Source: Neostapfia colusana | Lineage: Eukaryota; Streptophyta; Magnoliopsida; Poales; Poaceae | Direction: 5' to 3' | Assembly (NCBI GenBank): GCA_030760725.1 | Contig: JASWHV010000012.1 | Span: forward strand, 80,302,968-80,366,967 | Length of the DNA stretch: 64,000 bases | In this document: piece by piece, positions 33,025-45,443 of the stretch | Numbering within the stretch: position 1 is the stretch's first letter | How the letters are laid out: each line of letters opens with the position of its first letter | Translations under genes and position numbers: made by a program | The notes under the pieces: model-generated | What the model saw: only the letters and a program-made list of their open reading frames with translations | Databases searched by the model: none | What the model was told of the DNA's origin: nothing

Positions 33025-33103
33025 CTTCCTCGATTTCAAATTATTTGATACTGACTAGTTTAATTTTAAACTAACCAGCGTCAAAAAATTGAAACGGAAG
33101 AAG
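33025..33103. mobile_element. Stowaway-type MITE (first of a pair)
   Basis: About 79 bp, nearly a complete inverted repeat: CTTCCTCGATTTCAAATT on the left is the imperfect complement of AATTGAAACGGAAGAAG on the right. It is flanked by TA on both sides (33023-33024 and 33104-33105), the target of Tc1/mariner elements. Confidence 0.72.
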
Positions 33104-33120
33104 TATTGGATAGACTCATA

Positions 33121-33200
33121 TTCCCTCTATTTTGAAATGTTTGACGCTAGTTAGTTTAATTTTATACTAACTAACGTCAAATAATTCAAAATAGAGGGAG
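33121..33200. mobile_element. Stowaway-type MITE (second of a pair)
   Basis: 80 bp with terminal TTCCCTCTATTTTGAA and TTCAAAATAGAGGGAG, TA at 33119-33120 and 33201-33202, and a TAGTTAGT/ACTAACTA inner inverted repeat. The CTCCCTC terminus is the Stowaway signature. It lies only about 15 bp from the first copy and shares its inner sequence. Confidence 0.82.
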
Positions 33201-33202
33201 TA

Positions 33203-34846
33203 CATAATATAATAATGAAGCTACTGAATACATACATTTTTAAACTAGATTAGTTAATCACCAGATCTAAAAGAAGTGAACCGAATACATACTTTTTAAA
33301 CTAGTAAATAAATGCTAGTCAGGACCTTAAAATAGCCAGTATGCCGAGGTCCATTATCATCATGACTTCATCAAACAACTTTAATATATTACCTTAATAT
33401 TTGAGGTGCCGTCCCAGTCCTGGACCGGCCTGGCCGATCAGGCAGGATCCGCGCTAGCAACTGTCCCGTCTACCTAGCTACCTAGTCGACGCGGCCTTCC
33501 CACGAAACCGCGGCGCCGCACGCGATCGGTCGAGCTCGATCGGCCCAGACGACGAACATATCTCGAGCGCGATCGAGGACGACGTCGATCCCATGCACGG
33601 CACGGCCGCGCGATCGGCCGCCACAAACCGGTCGAGCTAGCTGTCGTCCGTTGTGCCGGACTGCCGGTACAGATAAAGGTCGACTTCGCCGTTGACGGAC
33701 TCGGGCGTACGTACGTATACGCGTACGACGTTCGCGCGCGGCAACGCGTGCACGTGGACGAGACAGGTCAGATCGCCGGAGGACGTAGCTCATCATGTTG
33801 GCGGCCAGCTAGCCAAGTGTGCGCGCGTGTCCCTCCGGAGACGGCCCGGAATTAAAGCAGGACGCCCGACAAAACAACTTGATGCCGACCGGAACGGGGC
33901 GGGTCGGCATCGGACGTAATAACTGGACAATTTGTACCGTACAATAAGCGAACTTCAGCTAATTACACTAGTACTGATGAGTAGACCCTCACGTACACAC
34001 ACAAACGTAAACGTTACGCGTGCACACGCAGCCATAATAAGCTCGATACCAGCCATCTTGCTATTTATAGAACAAGTCGCCTACGATGAAAAGAATTAAT
34101 AGTTGCACATACAGAAGACATATATTAGACCAGGTGGCATTTACAAACAATCTGATGTACTATCTCCCTTCAACCCTTTGACTTTGAGAGAAATGTAGCA
34201 AAAGGAAAAAAAACCATGTTTTGCAAATCGGTTCGTATGGTCTAACCACCATTGGTACAGAAAGGCCCTATATTACGACCGAGCGAAACTGACATGTGGT
34301 GACGGAGATCTTAGCCACCACTGCATTTTCGTCGTCACTGGAAGAAGAGTCAACAATAGTGGCCGGCGCCGGACCGGCGACTACTGATCCCATAAAGCGA
34401 AAAAAAAAAGACAGGACGGGCGCACACATTTCAGCCTGCAGATATACTGCAAAATGTATGTCGCGCCTCTGAAAAACAGACAATGGGACATCTCGAAATC
34501 GAAGGCCACATTTTTTTCTGAATGAAGGTGTTGCAGCACGATTATAGAAGGATGAACTATAACATATTTGGTCGATACATTTAGCTAGGCTGTCCGATTG
34601 ATAAACTACTCTGGTACCCCGGATGATCAGAGTTCATGCCTCCTCCCCTCCTACTCCTCAACAAAGAACAGACCTCGCCGACTCGATCTCGATCAGATCA
34701 TTTCCAAGCTAGATATACATACATATAGATAAACACTACACGTAATTAGTCTGCTAGCCATGCATGTTCAACTTTTATGGCGATCCAGCTAGAGGCTAGT
34801 AATAGTACGCTACTAGTAGTAGATCCACCTGCCGCACGCATCGCGC
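33203..34846. other. Intergenic region 3' of the MYB gene
   Basis: No gene is supported. Short ORFs in the GC-rich part (33480-33920) lack recognisable domains. The segment just below 34847 is the expected 3' untranslated region of the MYB gene on -, but no canonical AATAAA is evident there. Confidence 0.5.
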
Positions 34847-36992
34847 TCAAGTGGCTCCGACCCCGAGGAAATCTATGAAGGCGGGCGCCGCCGCCGCGGC
34901 TTCAAAGTGCGCGCCGGCGCCCTCTCTTGTTACGGTCCCTTCAAACGCGACGGCGGCCGGCTCCGGCCCCGAGGTGAACCGCGGCTCGAGGTGGCCGCTG
35001 CCGTCGATCCAGGCGCCCGGCGCCGGCACCGGCATCAGAAGCGGCGGCTCCGTCACGTACAGACCGTCTTCGACGGCGCCTCCATTGGCGACGGCGGCGT
35101 CCGGCGGCTGCTGCCAGCTGCTGGGGAATCGGCCGCTGCCGGCGTGCGCCGCGCCGGGCCCTGCCATGCATCGATAAAAAAAAACAGAAGATGCAGTTAG
35201 TCGTAGCACGCACGAGGCTTTCAGCTGGGCAACAGTGCAGAAATCTGGGCGGAACTGAATGAAGCGGTTCCGTGTTCGCGTCGCGGAATGGCGAAAGCGA
35301 CGTCGCGGTGGTAGACGCGAAGCACGAAACAAAGATCCAAATAACGGTGCGTGTGCGTGTTAGAGAGAGAGAGAGAGAGAGATCGTATGATGAACAGAAG
35401 AAGGCACGGGGTGAGGAGCTCCTGAGGCCCTGCATTGATGGCCTTGGCTCGTCAAAAGAGCTTCACTGCTGTCGTTCGTCTACCCTGTGCGACTCCCTGT
35501 CCCTCTCTCTCTCCATGCTCTCGCTAGCTGCTGCTTCTGTCACTGTGCGGCATGCAGTGCGAGCTTGGGCTCTGAAAGTCCAAGTCTTCCAGTCCAGTAC
35601 CCTGGTCTCTCCGATCTCGCATCGCTTCCTATTTCAAGCAAGGCATTTACGCCGGGGTACATGGCCGCCAGCAGCGGGCCGGACCGCCGTGCGCCACCCC
35701 CGTTTATCATTTACTATGCGTGTGTGCATGTCATGGAAGACGACGATGCCTGAATGTACTGTGCGCAGCCGTGCAGCGGTGACCGCTTCCTACACGAGAA
35801 CCCAACTGTGGCAAAGCCAACTTTGCAGGCCAAAACACCTACGAGCTCTACTAGCTAGTAATTCAATGACACCTGAAAGATTCACTGAGGAGGCTGCAGC
35901 GGTGTTTGAGCCGGGTCTGCTTGTCAGTCAGTCCGGCCGTCATGGTGTTTGGTGTAGAATAATCAGCCGAGCTGTGAGTGTGTCTTGGCCCATATGTCAT
36001 CGTCTGGACTCTGGACCGTGCAATGCATCGCGGCGCTACTGGGTAAAAAGGGTCGAGAGCTCACCGGGGAACAGGCTGCAGAAGGGAGGAGACGGCTCCT
36101 CGGCGAACGCGGCGCCGGAGAAGGGACGGAAGCCGCAGTAGTGACGGAGGGCGAAGCCGTAGGGGTCCCCGAGGCAGGCCGCAGCGGCCAGGAGATGGTG
36201 GTGGCCGGCGACGACGACGTCCCCGCCTGCAGCGGCGGACGGCGGCGTTACTGAGGAGGCGGTCTCGAGCTTGCGCTGCACGGCCTGGTTGAGCTTGCGG
36301 CGGCGGTACGCAGTGGACTGCTCGCGGTACTTGCGCGCCATGATGACGTGCCAGTGGTTCTTGACGGCGTTGTCGGTGCGGCCGGGGAAGAGCCGCGCGA
36401 TCATGGCCCACTTGTTGCCGTAGAAGCGGTGCGCCGCCATCAGCCGCTCCTCCTCCTCGTCGCTGAAGGGCCGCTTGCTGATCCGCGGGTCGAGCTGGTT
36501 GAACCACCGCAGCCGGCAGCTCTTCCCTGCACACACGCGCACATTTTATTTTTAACTAGTTGTAGCCCGATCGAAGCCCCGAACATGGTGGCAGCAGCCA
36601 CACCGATCGATCAGTCGGTCGGTGGAGCCCGGCCGGTGCAGGCCATGATGGACAATTAACACGGGCGTACCGGATCTGCCGTCGAGCTTCTCGGCGATGA
36701 GGTTCCAGTTCTGGGGCCCGTAGAGCGCGACGAGCTCGCGGAGCTTGGCGTCCTCGGCGGGGCGCCAGTGCCCCCGCGCTGCCAGCCGGGACTGCCCGCT
36801 GCTGCTGCTCTCCTGGTGGTCGGCGGCATTGCCATTGCCGCCGCCGGCCCCTGCCGTGTCCATGGTCGTCGTGCCGACCGTGAGCCCGCGGCGGCCGCCG
36901 CCACCCTTTGAGGACGACGAGGAAGAGGGCTGGTCGGCCGCCGCGGACGCCACACGCAGCAGCCACGGCGGGGGAGGCGACGAGCACGGCAT
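34847..36992 (-). CDS. R2R3-MYB transcription factor, three exons (subgroup 21-like)
   Basis: Exons on -: 36992-36671, 36526-36065 and 35160-34847, 1098 nt, 365 residues. Introns are GT-AG (144 and 904 bp) and phase 1 at both joints, restoring GRSG|KSCRLRW and LFPG|PGAAHAG. R2 spans about residues 73-121 (RGHWRPAED, NWNLIAEKL, CRLRWFNQLDP) and R3 about 122-172 (RPFSDEEEERL, NKWAMIARLFPG, DNAVKNHWH). The first R3 Trp is Phe, as is normal in plants. The WFNQLDPRI joint, the HVIMARKYREQS extension and the C-terminal FIDFLGVGAT place it with the AtMYB52/54/56/105/117 group, which act in cell-wall, organ-boundary and meristem programs. It is a nuclear DNA-binding regulator. The start is the first ATG after an in-frame TAG about 45 bp upstream; Met44 (MDTAGAG) is an alternative. 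The first-intron position inside R2 is the common MYB one. No break is seen, so it looks functional. Confidence 0.93.
35361..35382. repeat. GA microsatellite in MYB intron 2
   Basis: About eleven AG/GA units inside the 904-bp second intron; on the coding strand it is a CT tract. Confidence 0.9.
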
Positions 36993-37352
36993 CGGTGCTG
37001 GCAGCCGGAGGCGGACAGATCGCGTGGGTGAGCCGGGGAGAAACTAGTCTGCACGAGCGCTCGCCTCGCTCGCTTTTTTTTTCAGCAGAGAGAGAGGAGA
37101 AAGAGAGAGACAGGAAGATCTGAACCCACACGGCTGGAGCTAGAGGAAAGAAGGAAGAGGCAGAGCTCTAGCTCGAGCTGGTAGGCTTCTCTCACTCACA
37201 ACCTCTCATCACCGAATGATCAAGTCACGCACGCTCTGCGTCCCCAGAAATGCAAGAAGCCGGAGCGCGCGTGTGCTTTTCGCTGTTGGATAAGCTACCT
37301 ATCCGCTGCGAGGCGCGGTGCCGGAAGGCCGGCCGCCGACACCCATTTATGC
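36993..37352 (-). promoter_or_regulatory. Putative 5' untranslated region and core promoter of the MYB gene
   Basis: On - a TATA-like GCATAAATGGG (ATAAATG at 37344-37350) sits about 350 bp upstream of the ATG. The intervening leader is pyrimidine-rich on -, with CTCTCTCTTTCTCCTCTCTC at about 37084-37110, a feature common in grass 5' leaders. There is an in-frame TAG but no long upstream ORF in frame. The transcription start is inferred, not observed. Confidence 0.4.
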
Positions 37353-39575
37353 GCGCCGGTGCAGTGCAGGCTGCTCGGGGTCGGGGATTACAGGGCAGCA
37401 GGGGAGGCGGCGACAGCTACGTGGCTCCGTGGGGATGGCGGCATGTGGCGCGCTCAGGACACGGGAACCCCTAATCCGTGTTCCAGCAACGATTGCGACT
37501 ACCAAGTAGTAGTTGCTTAGCGGTAGCAAGAGGGATCGCGACGTGAAGATTTCACGGCCACCGCCATCGAGGCGGCGCGCGCGGTGAAACGAGAGGAGGA
37601 GGGGGGGGGGGGGGGCGCAGAAGATCTTACTGCACGCAAGGCTTGTCACTGTCCCCTGCTGTCTCACTGCTGCCGCCATCTCATCTCTCGTGGCTTCTTT
37701 CACCGAGTCTAACAAAGCATCCGGCCGGCGTGGATCCCCCACCGCACGTGTAGAGGTCACCTCATTCTCATCACGTGTGTGCCTCGTAAGGACGACGCAC
37801 GGCCGGCCCGGGGCCGGACTCATCTCCCTCTTTTTTTCTCTCTCTCTCTCACACGAAGCAGAGAGGGATTCGGTACGCCCGATGCATTTGTTGCCTCGAG
37901 CAACGCCTTCACTTGCTTGCTTATAGAGGTGTTAACAAATCTTATTCTCTCTCTCTCAAAAGAAGAGAGAGAAATCAGCACACAACAGTGCCTTGTTCTT
38001 GAATACAGCAGCTGGGGTTCGTCGTCCGGCCGGTCGTCGGGCATCAGGCAACCAGAACCAGGGTACAGAGTAGTGTAGTAGCAACAATAAACAGGATGCT
38101 TGACTTGGTTGATCTCCGCCTCTGATCCAGTGGCAGAGAGATGCATGGCGTCCCCCTGTAACGACTGCAGGCATCTTTCTTTTCGACTGGGCAGGGGCCG
38201 GGCACTGTGACTCTGCCGCAGCTCTGTGAGCCAGGGCAGCGCGCACGCCCGGCCTCATCCAGACCCCAGCTCCGTCCATTACTGGCTCAGTCCGGACGAA
38301 CTGGAGCATTAGCTTTAGGTCACCCGGATTGCCTGTTGAATTTTAGTTAAGGAGAGAGAGAGTGAGGAAGAGTAGAGTACAACGTTGCTATAGTGCTATT
38401 ACATTAGGAGAAGTCGAAGTTGGAGTAAGTTAAGCCAAACACAGCATAGATTTGGCCCAGTTCCTGTCACACCATCTCTAGAATGTCTGAACTCCACCCA
38501 CGTCGCCAATTTGAATTTGCTTCTGGGCTGGCTGGTGACGTGCAGGTTCACCGCCGCAGTAGCGCTGCTCACTCCTAGCCAGCAGCTATGCTAGCCCTAT
38601 GCTACGGCCAAACAGGTCCCGTTTATATGCACTTGACAACGTTCGTCGGAGGGACGATTTACCCTATTGCCCGGTGACCGGAGGCATCGGCTTGCACAGC
38701 GGGCAACAGGCGTCCACCTGCAAAGGTTCCCTGGAGAGAAGCAGCCATGGCGCACAGCTAGCGAGATAAACAAAGAATACTAGTACGCTACAGGGAAAAG
38801 GCATCGCCCCCGGCCCTGAATGAGGGGAAAGCGAACACGCAATCTCACGCGAGATTGTCCGCAGCTGTCTTCTTGCGTGCGTGCGTTCGTGCGTGTGAGC
38901 CGACGTGACGCGCCGACGAGGGACGCCATGGCTGGCCGGGCCCTGGCCTGGACCTGCCTTTCCTTTCCACCAGATGCTCGCGTCTGTTCAGTGTGGTGTT
39001 TTGCTTGTTGCCATGTGTGTACATGTAGTATAGCGGCTCGACTGATAATTCACAGCAGTAGAGTGCTGTACTGTACGCTGCGTTTGACAAGCTAGGAGTA
39101 GCTCGTAGCACGACGACATCGGTTAGGCCGGTACTAGTACTGCATGTAAAGGAGAGAGAGAGAGACGCCTCTTGGCTGCTCCTGCTGCTGCTGCTGCATC
39201 GAGGCGTCCGGTCCGGCGGACGACCGTCTGGTCCATGACAGGGCGTTGTCAAGGCCCTAACGCCCGTCGGTGAATGAATACGCCTCCTCCTCGGTCCTCA
39301 CTGTGGATCAGCTGTCACCCAACCGACTGACGCGTCCATGCGATGCGACCTAAAAAAAGGAGGGCTGGAAAGGCCGTCGCGTCGCCCCAGAACTGCCATG
39401 CCATCCCAAAGCTGTACCAGAACGTATAGAAGCCTAGCTACGAGAGGGGATGTACTACAGCAGCACATGCGTGTGTGTAGCCGCTGTACAACCATGCATG
39501 CGTCCATCCATTTGCAGTGCTTCACTCTTTCCTTCTGCCTGCGTGTGTGAACCTGATATTTGGTCCCTTTAGACC
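37353..39575. other. Intergenic region 5' of the MYB gene
   Basis: No gene is supported. It contains a run of about 15 G at 37600-37615, CT/GA microsatellites near 37836-37855, 37946-37972 and 38350, and a word near 38402-38445 (GAAGTTGGAGTAAGTTAAGCCAAAC split by small changes) that resembles the end of a common grass MITE, without a matching left end that I can find. Confidence 0.45.
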
Positions 39576-39684
39576 TTGTTTGGTAATAAGGAATGAAATA
39601 TATTAAAATAAAAAATAAACTAATTTTTACTTCAATCCACCTCGATCCATTTCAAATGGAGAGTATTTAGCTGTATCTAAACAA
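39576..39684 (-). mobile_element. MITE with TTGTTTGG/CTAAACAA ends, first copy
   Basis: 109 bp. Its reverse complement matches the MITE at 49425-49538: both share ATACAG..AATACTCTCCATTTGAAAT, a TCGA-containing middle and TTTATTTT. TTGTTTGG-type ends are frequent in grass hAT or PIF-like MITEs; the superfamily is not settled from this. Confidence 0.72.
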
Positions 39685-41021
39685 ACCGTTAGAATTGTTT
39701 CAGTTAGGAGTATCATCTTAGGTATCACTTCCTCCTCTGTGTAATGATTTCTAGGACCCAAATGCAAAACCAAGGAGGGGGAAAGACTCTACTGCCCCTA
39801 GTAAACACCACAAGGTACGATAGAGCATGAGATCCGAGAAGTCCCTTCCGCTGCTCGATGGCGTCGGCGTCCTTTGAGCTTCGCTCCGGGCAGGGCCGAG
39901 CTCGACACCGGACTCCTCCGCGCCGCCATGCTCCGCGAGGAGCTCGACAACTGCTGCTCTCTGAGCTCGATTTCAAGGCTATCGGATAGCTTCCTTTTTT
40001 CGGCGAAAAGCAGATGGTAAGTTTGCAGATACAGAAATTCAGAAAAACATGCGCACATAGTCCACTGCAGTTGCAGGAGTGCGAGCGGGATGGATCTGAA
40101 GGGGAGAGGTTCAGTAGCAGGATTCAGGGGGGAAGGCTCCCATAAGAATGGTGAACCAACTTAACGTCTTCATGCATAATAATATATTCTCATGGAGCTG
40201 AAAGCCGCTCCTAAAGATCACGGTGCTCCTCTAGTATTAGGAAAGAGCAAGGAAGAATAATATCTTAACCGAAGATTATCTAGCTAAAAGGAAAATGGAA
40301 TAGTATAGAAAATATAATGGGTGCATGTCTAACATGGTTCCTTTGATTGTCATTTTGCTGGATCTGATCCGTTTCACTCCTTGTTCATGTTCTCCTCAGC
40401 ATGACTAGTTACATTTTATACATGGCTGCTATGTGGCAAAGGCACGACTTTTGATGAGACAAACGCCATGTCTTTTGTGCAGGGACACTTCTATGGTTGC
40501 GCCGTTGAGTGTTTACTCCAAAAAGAGTGAAACACAAGGCAACATTTTTCCTTTTTTGCGAGGAGAAACGCAAGAGAACATATGTGTACATGACGTACTA
40601 GTTTACCAATAAGAGTAAATGTCCTTTCTCATATGTTATGCGTCCCATCTAATGCAAGGAGATTTTTCTTTAGTAATAGTTAGCTCTACTTCAATTTAAT
40701 ATCTGAGATTCTGTAGTGGGCGTTTAGGCTGTATGCATGTCACAATCCAAAGGCCATAACGATTTTCTCTTTCCCTTTGTCGAAAAAACTGCAAGTCTAC
40801 GATACACGCCAACCACCTACCATTAAATAGACCGAGAAACCTAGAAGGACAGAACAGTTAGGAATTGGATGACATCCAGTGTCAATGCTTGATTTGAGTT
40901 GGTGTTTATGAAGGTGACGTCTCTCCTTGCATCGTTTTCTTGGCCTCACTTATTATGTGTGCAAACACTGCATTGTCCTTAGTGCAGTTTGTCTTAAGTT
41001 GCTAGAACATGGCTTTATCAC
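39685..41021. other. Intergenic, nothing supported
   Basis: Short frames only. Around 39880-40000 a GC-rich patch reads LDTGLLRAAMLREELDNC in one frame, too short to call. Confidence 0.4.
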
Positions 41022-41350
41022 TGTTAGAATCAGACGACAAGAAAGTATAGATCGAAATAGAGGAGACACAGATTTTAAAGTGGAAAAACCTCCAAGTCGA
41101 AGGGGAAAAAAACCACGGGCGCCGGCCGGCAAACATCACTATATCAGAAGGTTTACAATCGTTGGAGATTACAATCCCCTTTTCATGCCTCTCCCGGCGG
41201 CCCACAAGGGATATTTATAGGTGGCGACTTAGAGTCCTAACCCTAGACGATCCATTCACTACGGCCCAAACCTCCCGGTTCGCTACAGAAATCCTGCCTC
41301 TTTTATCTTCATTAGAAATCCTGCCTCTTTTATCTTCGCTACAAAAATCC
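41022..41350 (-). repeat. Copia C 3' LTR, truncated by internal deletion
   Basis: Matches the upper LTR from TGTTAGAATC through GGCGACTTAGAGT and CGCTAC. A 30-bp block (AATCCTGCCTCTTTTATCTTC) is duplicated at 41289 and 41318. It joins RNase H sequence near 41350. Confidence 0.82.
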
Positions 41351-44300
41351 ACTGCACTGCCTTCCAGTGTTCTTTGCCACGGTCAGACATGTATCTGCTA
41401 ACAACGCTCATAGCATGTGATAAGTCACGACGTGAGCATACCATAGCATACATGAGAGAGCCAACAGCACTAGAGTATGGAACTTTTGACATATACTCAA
41501 TTTCATCATTAGTTTCTGCACACTGAGAAATAGAAAACTTAAAATGAGGGGCCAACGCTGTACTCACAGGTTTAGCATTATTCATGTTGAAGCGGTGAAG
41601 GACCTTTTCAATATAATTTTTTCTGACTCAAATAGAGAAACCCGGATTTCCTATCCCTGATTATCTCCATGCCAAGGATTTTCTTAGCGGCACCAAGATC
41701 CTTCATATTAAATGTACTACTCAAGCGTGCCTTTAAAGTAGTCACTTGTTTCTTGCTCTAGGCAGCAATCAACATATCATCAACATATAGCAATAGGTAT
41801 ATAGGTGATCCATCGACAACTTTAATGTATACACAACTGTCAAACTGAGATCTAGCAAAACCATTTGAAATCATAAAAGAATCAAACCTCTTATACCACT
41901 GCCTTGGAGATTGCTTCAAGCCATATAATAACTTCTTCAACTTGCAGACATTGTCTTCTTTTCCAGGGACAATGAACCCCTCAGACTGGTCCATGTAAAT
42001 GTCCTCCTCCAAGTCTCCATGTAAAAAAGCGGTTTTCACATTTAGCTGCTCAAGCTCATAATCATGCATAGCAATAATACAGAGGAAAGTTCGAATAGAA
42101 TTGTGCTTCACAACTAGAGAATAGACATCAGTATAATCAATATCTGGAATTTGACTAAATCCTTTAGCAACTAATCTTGCTTTATATCTTGTAAGTTCAT
42201 TTGGAGTCATTCCTTCTTTTCTTTTATAAATCCACTTGCACTTAACAGGCTTCTTGCTAGTGGGCAAAGGAATAATTTCACAAGTACTATTGTTCTGAAG
42301 CGACTCCATCTCATCATGCATTGCACCAATCCACTTGGTACTATCAGCAGACAAGATAGCTTCTGTATAATTGGAAGGCTCATGAACACCTTCAATTTCT
42401 TCTGTAACATTCAAGGTAAAAGCAACATTGCATTCTTCAATCCACCTTGTTGGGCGAACAATCTCCCTCCAAGGCCAAGCTTCGACGAGAGACTCGTGTG
42501 GTGGCTGCACAATAGGTGAGAAATGTGTAGCAGGAGACAAATCTTCAGTAGCAGGGTGAACATCAACAACACTTTGACTTGGAGCAGCAACATCATCATT
42601 AACTAGCTCCACCTGCACGCTGATAGTCTCAGGTTTCTGGTTATTAGAACTGGTAGCCAAGTCACTTGTGAACATAGTAGACTCATTGAATACAACATTT
42701 CTACCATAAAACGCCTTCTGTTTTTCTGTATCTCATAATTTATAAGCTTTTACACCAGTACCATAACCCAAGAAAATGCACTTGATAGCTCTAAGCTCAA
42801 GTTTTCCATTATCAACATTTGCATAAGCAGTGCAGCCAAAAACTCTCAATTTAGAGTAGTCATAAGGTGAGCCAGACCATACCTCGATTGGAGTTTTCTT
42901 ATCAATACTTGTGGAAGGAGAACGGTTTAAGTAGCACGCCGTGGAAGCAGCTTGTGCCCAGAATTTTCTACTTAAACCCGAATTGGAAAGCATACAACGA
43001 GCCTTTGAAATTATTGTTCTGTTCATGCGTTCCGCAACACCGTTTTTTGTTGATGAGTGTATGGAATTGTGTGGTGGCTCACAATTCCTTCCTTCTTGCA
43101 ATAATATTTAGATGCACTAGAACAAAACTCCATGCCATTATCAGTTTCTTAGAATTTTTACCTTCCTTTCTGTTTGCTTTTCAACAATAACCTTCCACTC
43201 TTTGAATAATTGAAATGCACCTGATTTATGCTTCAAAAAATATGGCCAGACTCGACGTGAGTAATCATCAATAATAGTTAACATGTAATTAGCACCACCA
43301 TGAGATGTTTTTCGAGAAGGAACCCATAAATCAGCATGCACATAATCAAGAATACCTTTAGTATTATGGATAGCGGTATTGAACTTGACTCTTTTATGCT
43401 TACCAAACACATAATCCTCATAAAAGTCAAGTGATTCTGCTTTGCAACCTTCAAGTAGGCCTCTTTTGCTTAATTCTGCCAAACCAAGTGCACTCATATG
43501 CCCAAGACGCATATGCCAAAATTTAGTGGTATTAGACTGATTAGGAGCAACCACGGCATTGGCAGTAAACGTACTACCTCGAAGCACATATAAGTTGGCA
43601 GCTTATAAATCATCTTTCATGACAATGAGAGAACATTTGGTTACCTTCAAAACTCCACCTTCAGCGGAATATTTGTACCCTTTCATGTCGAGGGTACTAA
43701 GAGAGATGAGATTTCTGGACATGATTGGGACATGTTGTACTTCTATTAACGTTTGTACAATCCCATCAAACATTCTGATCAGTACCAATGTCTGTGACCT
43801 CACATGTTGTGTTGTCACCCATCCTCACGATGCCACCTTTCTGTATAGGCTCATAAACACTAAAAAGATCTCTGTTAGTGTAGACATGATATGAGAAAGC
43901 AGAATCAAGTATCCATTAAGCATCTTCAGTGACACATGCGGCAAATACAATGAGTACGGTATCATTATCAAAATTCTCATCAGAGACAACGAAGGCACCA
44001 CCTTCAGGCTTACCCTTTTTTCGGTTCCTCTTTTCATTGTTCTGCAGCTTCCAACAATCATCGATGACATGATTGTCCTTCTTGCAATACCGACAGAATT
44101 TATCATCTCGTCATCCCCTGGACTTGGAACGACTTCTTTGATTTTTCTTGCCGTTACCTTTATTTCCTGAATTTGATTTCTTTTGTTCACTTCGGCCACG
44201 AACATTCAATGCCCCTCCGTTAGAATGACCAGCATCTTCCGAGTTTACCATCTGTTTCATCTTTTCTTTTACTGTCAAAGCCTATAGACCTCGGCCATGG

Positions 44301-44849
44301 TTAGAGTATCACGACTATATAGAATAGTATCTCGAAAGTTTGCATATGAAGGCGGAAGTGAACAGAGGATAAGAAGAGCGATGTCTTCATCTTCAAATTT
44401 TACCTCCATTGATAACTGATCAGCAACGATCTCTTTGAACACAGATATATGTGTGAGAACAGATCCACCTTCCCGCAACTTGTGCGTGAACAACTTCATC
44501 TTGATGTGCATCTTGCTAGTTAGATCTTTCAACATGCAGATCGATTCTAGCTTCAACCAAACCGCGGCAGCAGTTTGCTCCTCCAAGCACTCCTGCAAAA
44601 CATTGTTCGAAAGTTGCAGATGGATCTGAGATAAGGCCTTATGATCTTTTCTTTTCTCTTCGGCCGTCCACTCATTCTGGTTCTTCCCGAAACCCTCAAG
44701 GGTTCGCCTAGATCATGATGCGCCAGCACTGCCCGCATCGTTACTTGCCACAATGAAAATCTTGTGTTGAAATCCAACAGCGGAAGATCATACTTCATCG
44801 TCGTTGATACCATGTGCCTGGCGGCACGGACCCTAGAACAGGGGACCAA
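41345..44849 (-). pseudogene. Copia C gag-pol pseudogene
   Basis: Read downward from 44849: gag (LPLLDFNTRFSLWQ; then FTHKLREGGSVLTHI at 44500-44440), zinc knuckle CRYCKKDNHVIDDC at about 44095-44050, a protease region near 43950-43880, pre-integrase with WHMRLGHMSALGL (43535-43495), integrase with DYVHADLW and IHSSTKNGVAERMNR at 43055-43010, reverse transcriptase with CKWIYKRKEG and LLLYVDDMLIAA at 41795-41758, then a partial RNase H ending near HWKAVQWI at about 41350. Frames shift at several points, for example between 43587 and 43603 and near 43101 and 41757. Confidence 0.9.
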
Positions 44850-44856
44850 AACTCTA

Positions 44857-44868
44857 GCTCTGATACCA
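44857..44868 (-). other. Primer-binding site of copia C (initiator tRNA-Met)
   Basis: On - TGGTATCAGAGC, two bases after the LTR end at 44871. Exact match to the form in copia B. Confidence 0.93.
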
Positions 44869-44870
44869 CT

Positions 44871-45443
44871 TGTTAGAATCAGACGACAAGAAAGTGTAGA
44901 TCAAAATAGAGGAGACATAGATTTTAACGTGGAAAACCCCTCCAAGTCGAAGGGGGAAAAAACACGGGCGCCGCCCGCAAATATCACTATATCAGGAGGT
45001 TTACAATCGTGGGAGATTATAATCCCCTTTTCATGCCTCTCCCGGAGGCTCACAAGGTATATTTATAGGTGGCGACTTAGAGTTCTAACACTAGACGATC
45101 CATACCACGGTGGAAACCCCCTGTACCCCAGCGTCCCGAGCGGGCCTTGGCTGCTGCGCAGCCCACCTCCGCTTCGCTACGAAAATCCTGCCTCTTTTAT
45201 CTTCATTAGAATTTGGATCATCAATGAACAACCACCGTGCATGGTCTTCACCGCTGTCAGAAACTTTTTATGGCATATGAGAGAGCACATGACGTTTTGC
45301 CGCGTCTTGCTCAATTATTTTACCTTTTTATTATTTTTCCTTCCATTTTCTCTCTTTCGTGTGCCTCGCACTGTCGTCAAATACTCTACATATGTCCTCA
45401 CTTCTGAGTACTATATATCGTGCCGTTTAGCCAAGTTCTAACA
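44871..45443 (-). repeat. Copia C 5' LTR
   Basis: The part up to about 45225 matches the lower LTR except for an extra GC-rich segment at about 45105-45170. The upper limit at 45443 is chosen because TTCTAACA there complements the TGTTAGAA at 44871; with only one full copy it is uncertain. Confidence 0.7.

Larger units (their letters stand above)
41022..45443 (-). mobile_element. Ty1/copia element copia C, internally deleted
   Basis: Minus-oriented element with matching end repeats at 41022 and 44871 (both start TGTTAGAATCAGACGAC on +), a perfect primer-binding site on - and gag-pol remnants. The end of RNase H is missing: the frame after HWKAVQWI runs straight into LTR sequence. I found no clear 5-bp target duplication (ATCAC at left, GCTAG at right). 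Confidence 0.9.

Noticed and set aside
35272..36141. 289-codon ORF on + overlapping the MYB gene
   Set aside because: It is antisense to a well-supported gene, covers an intron and part of exon 2, and has no domain.
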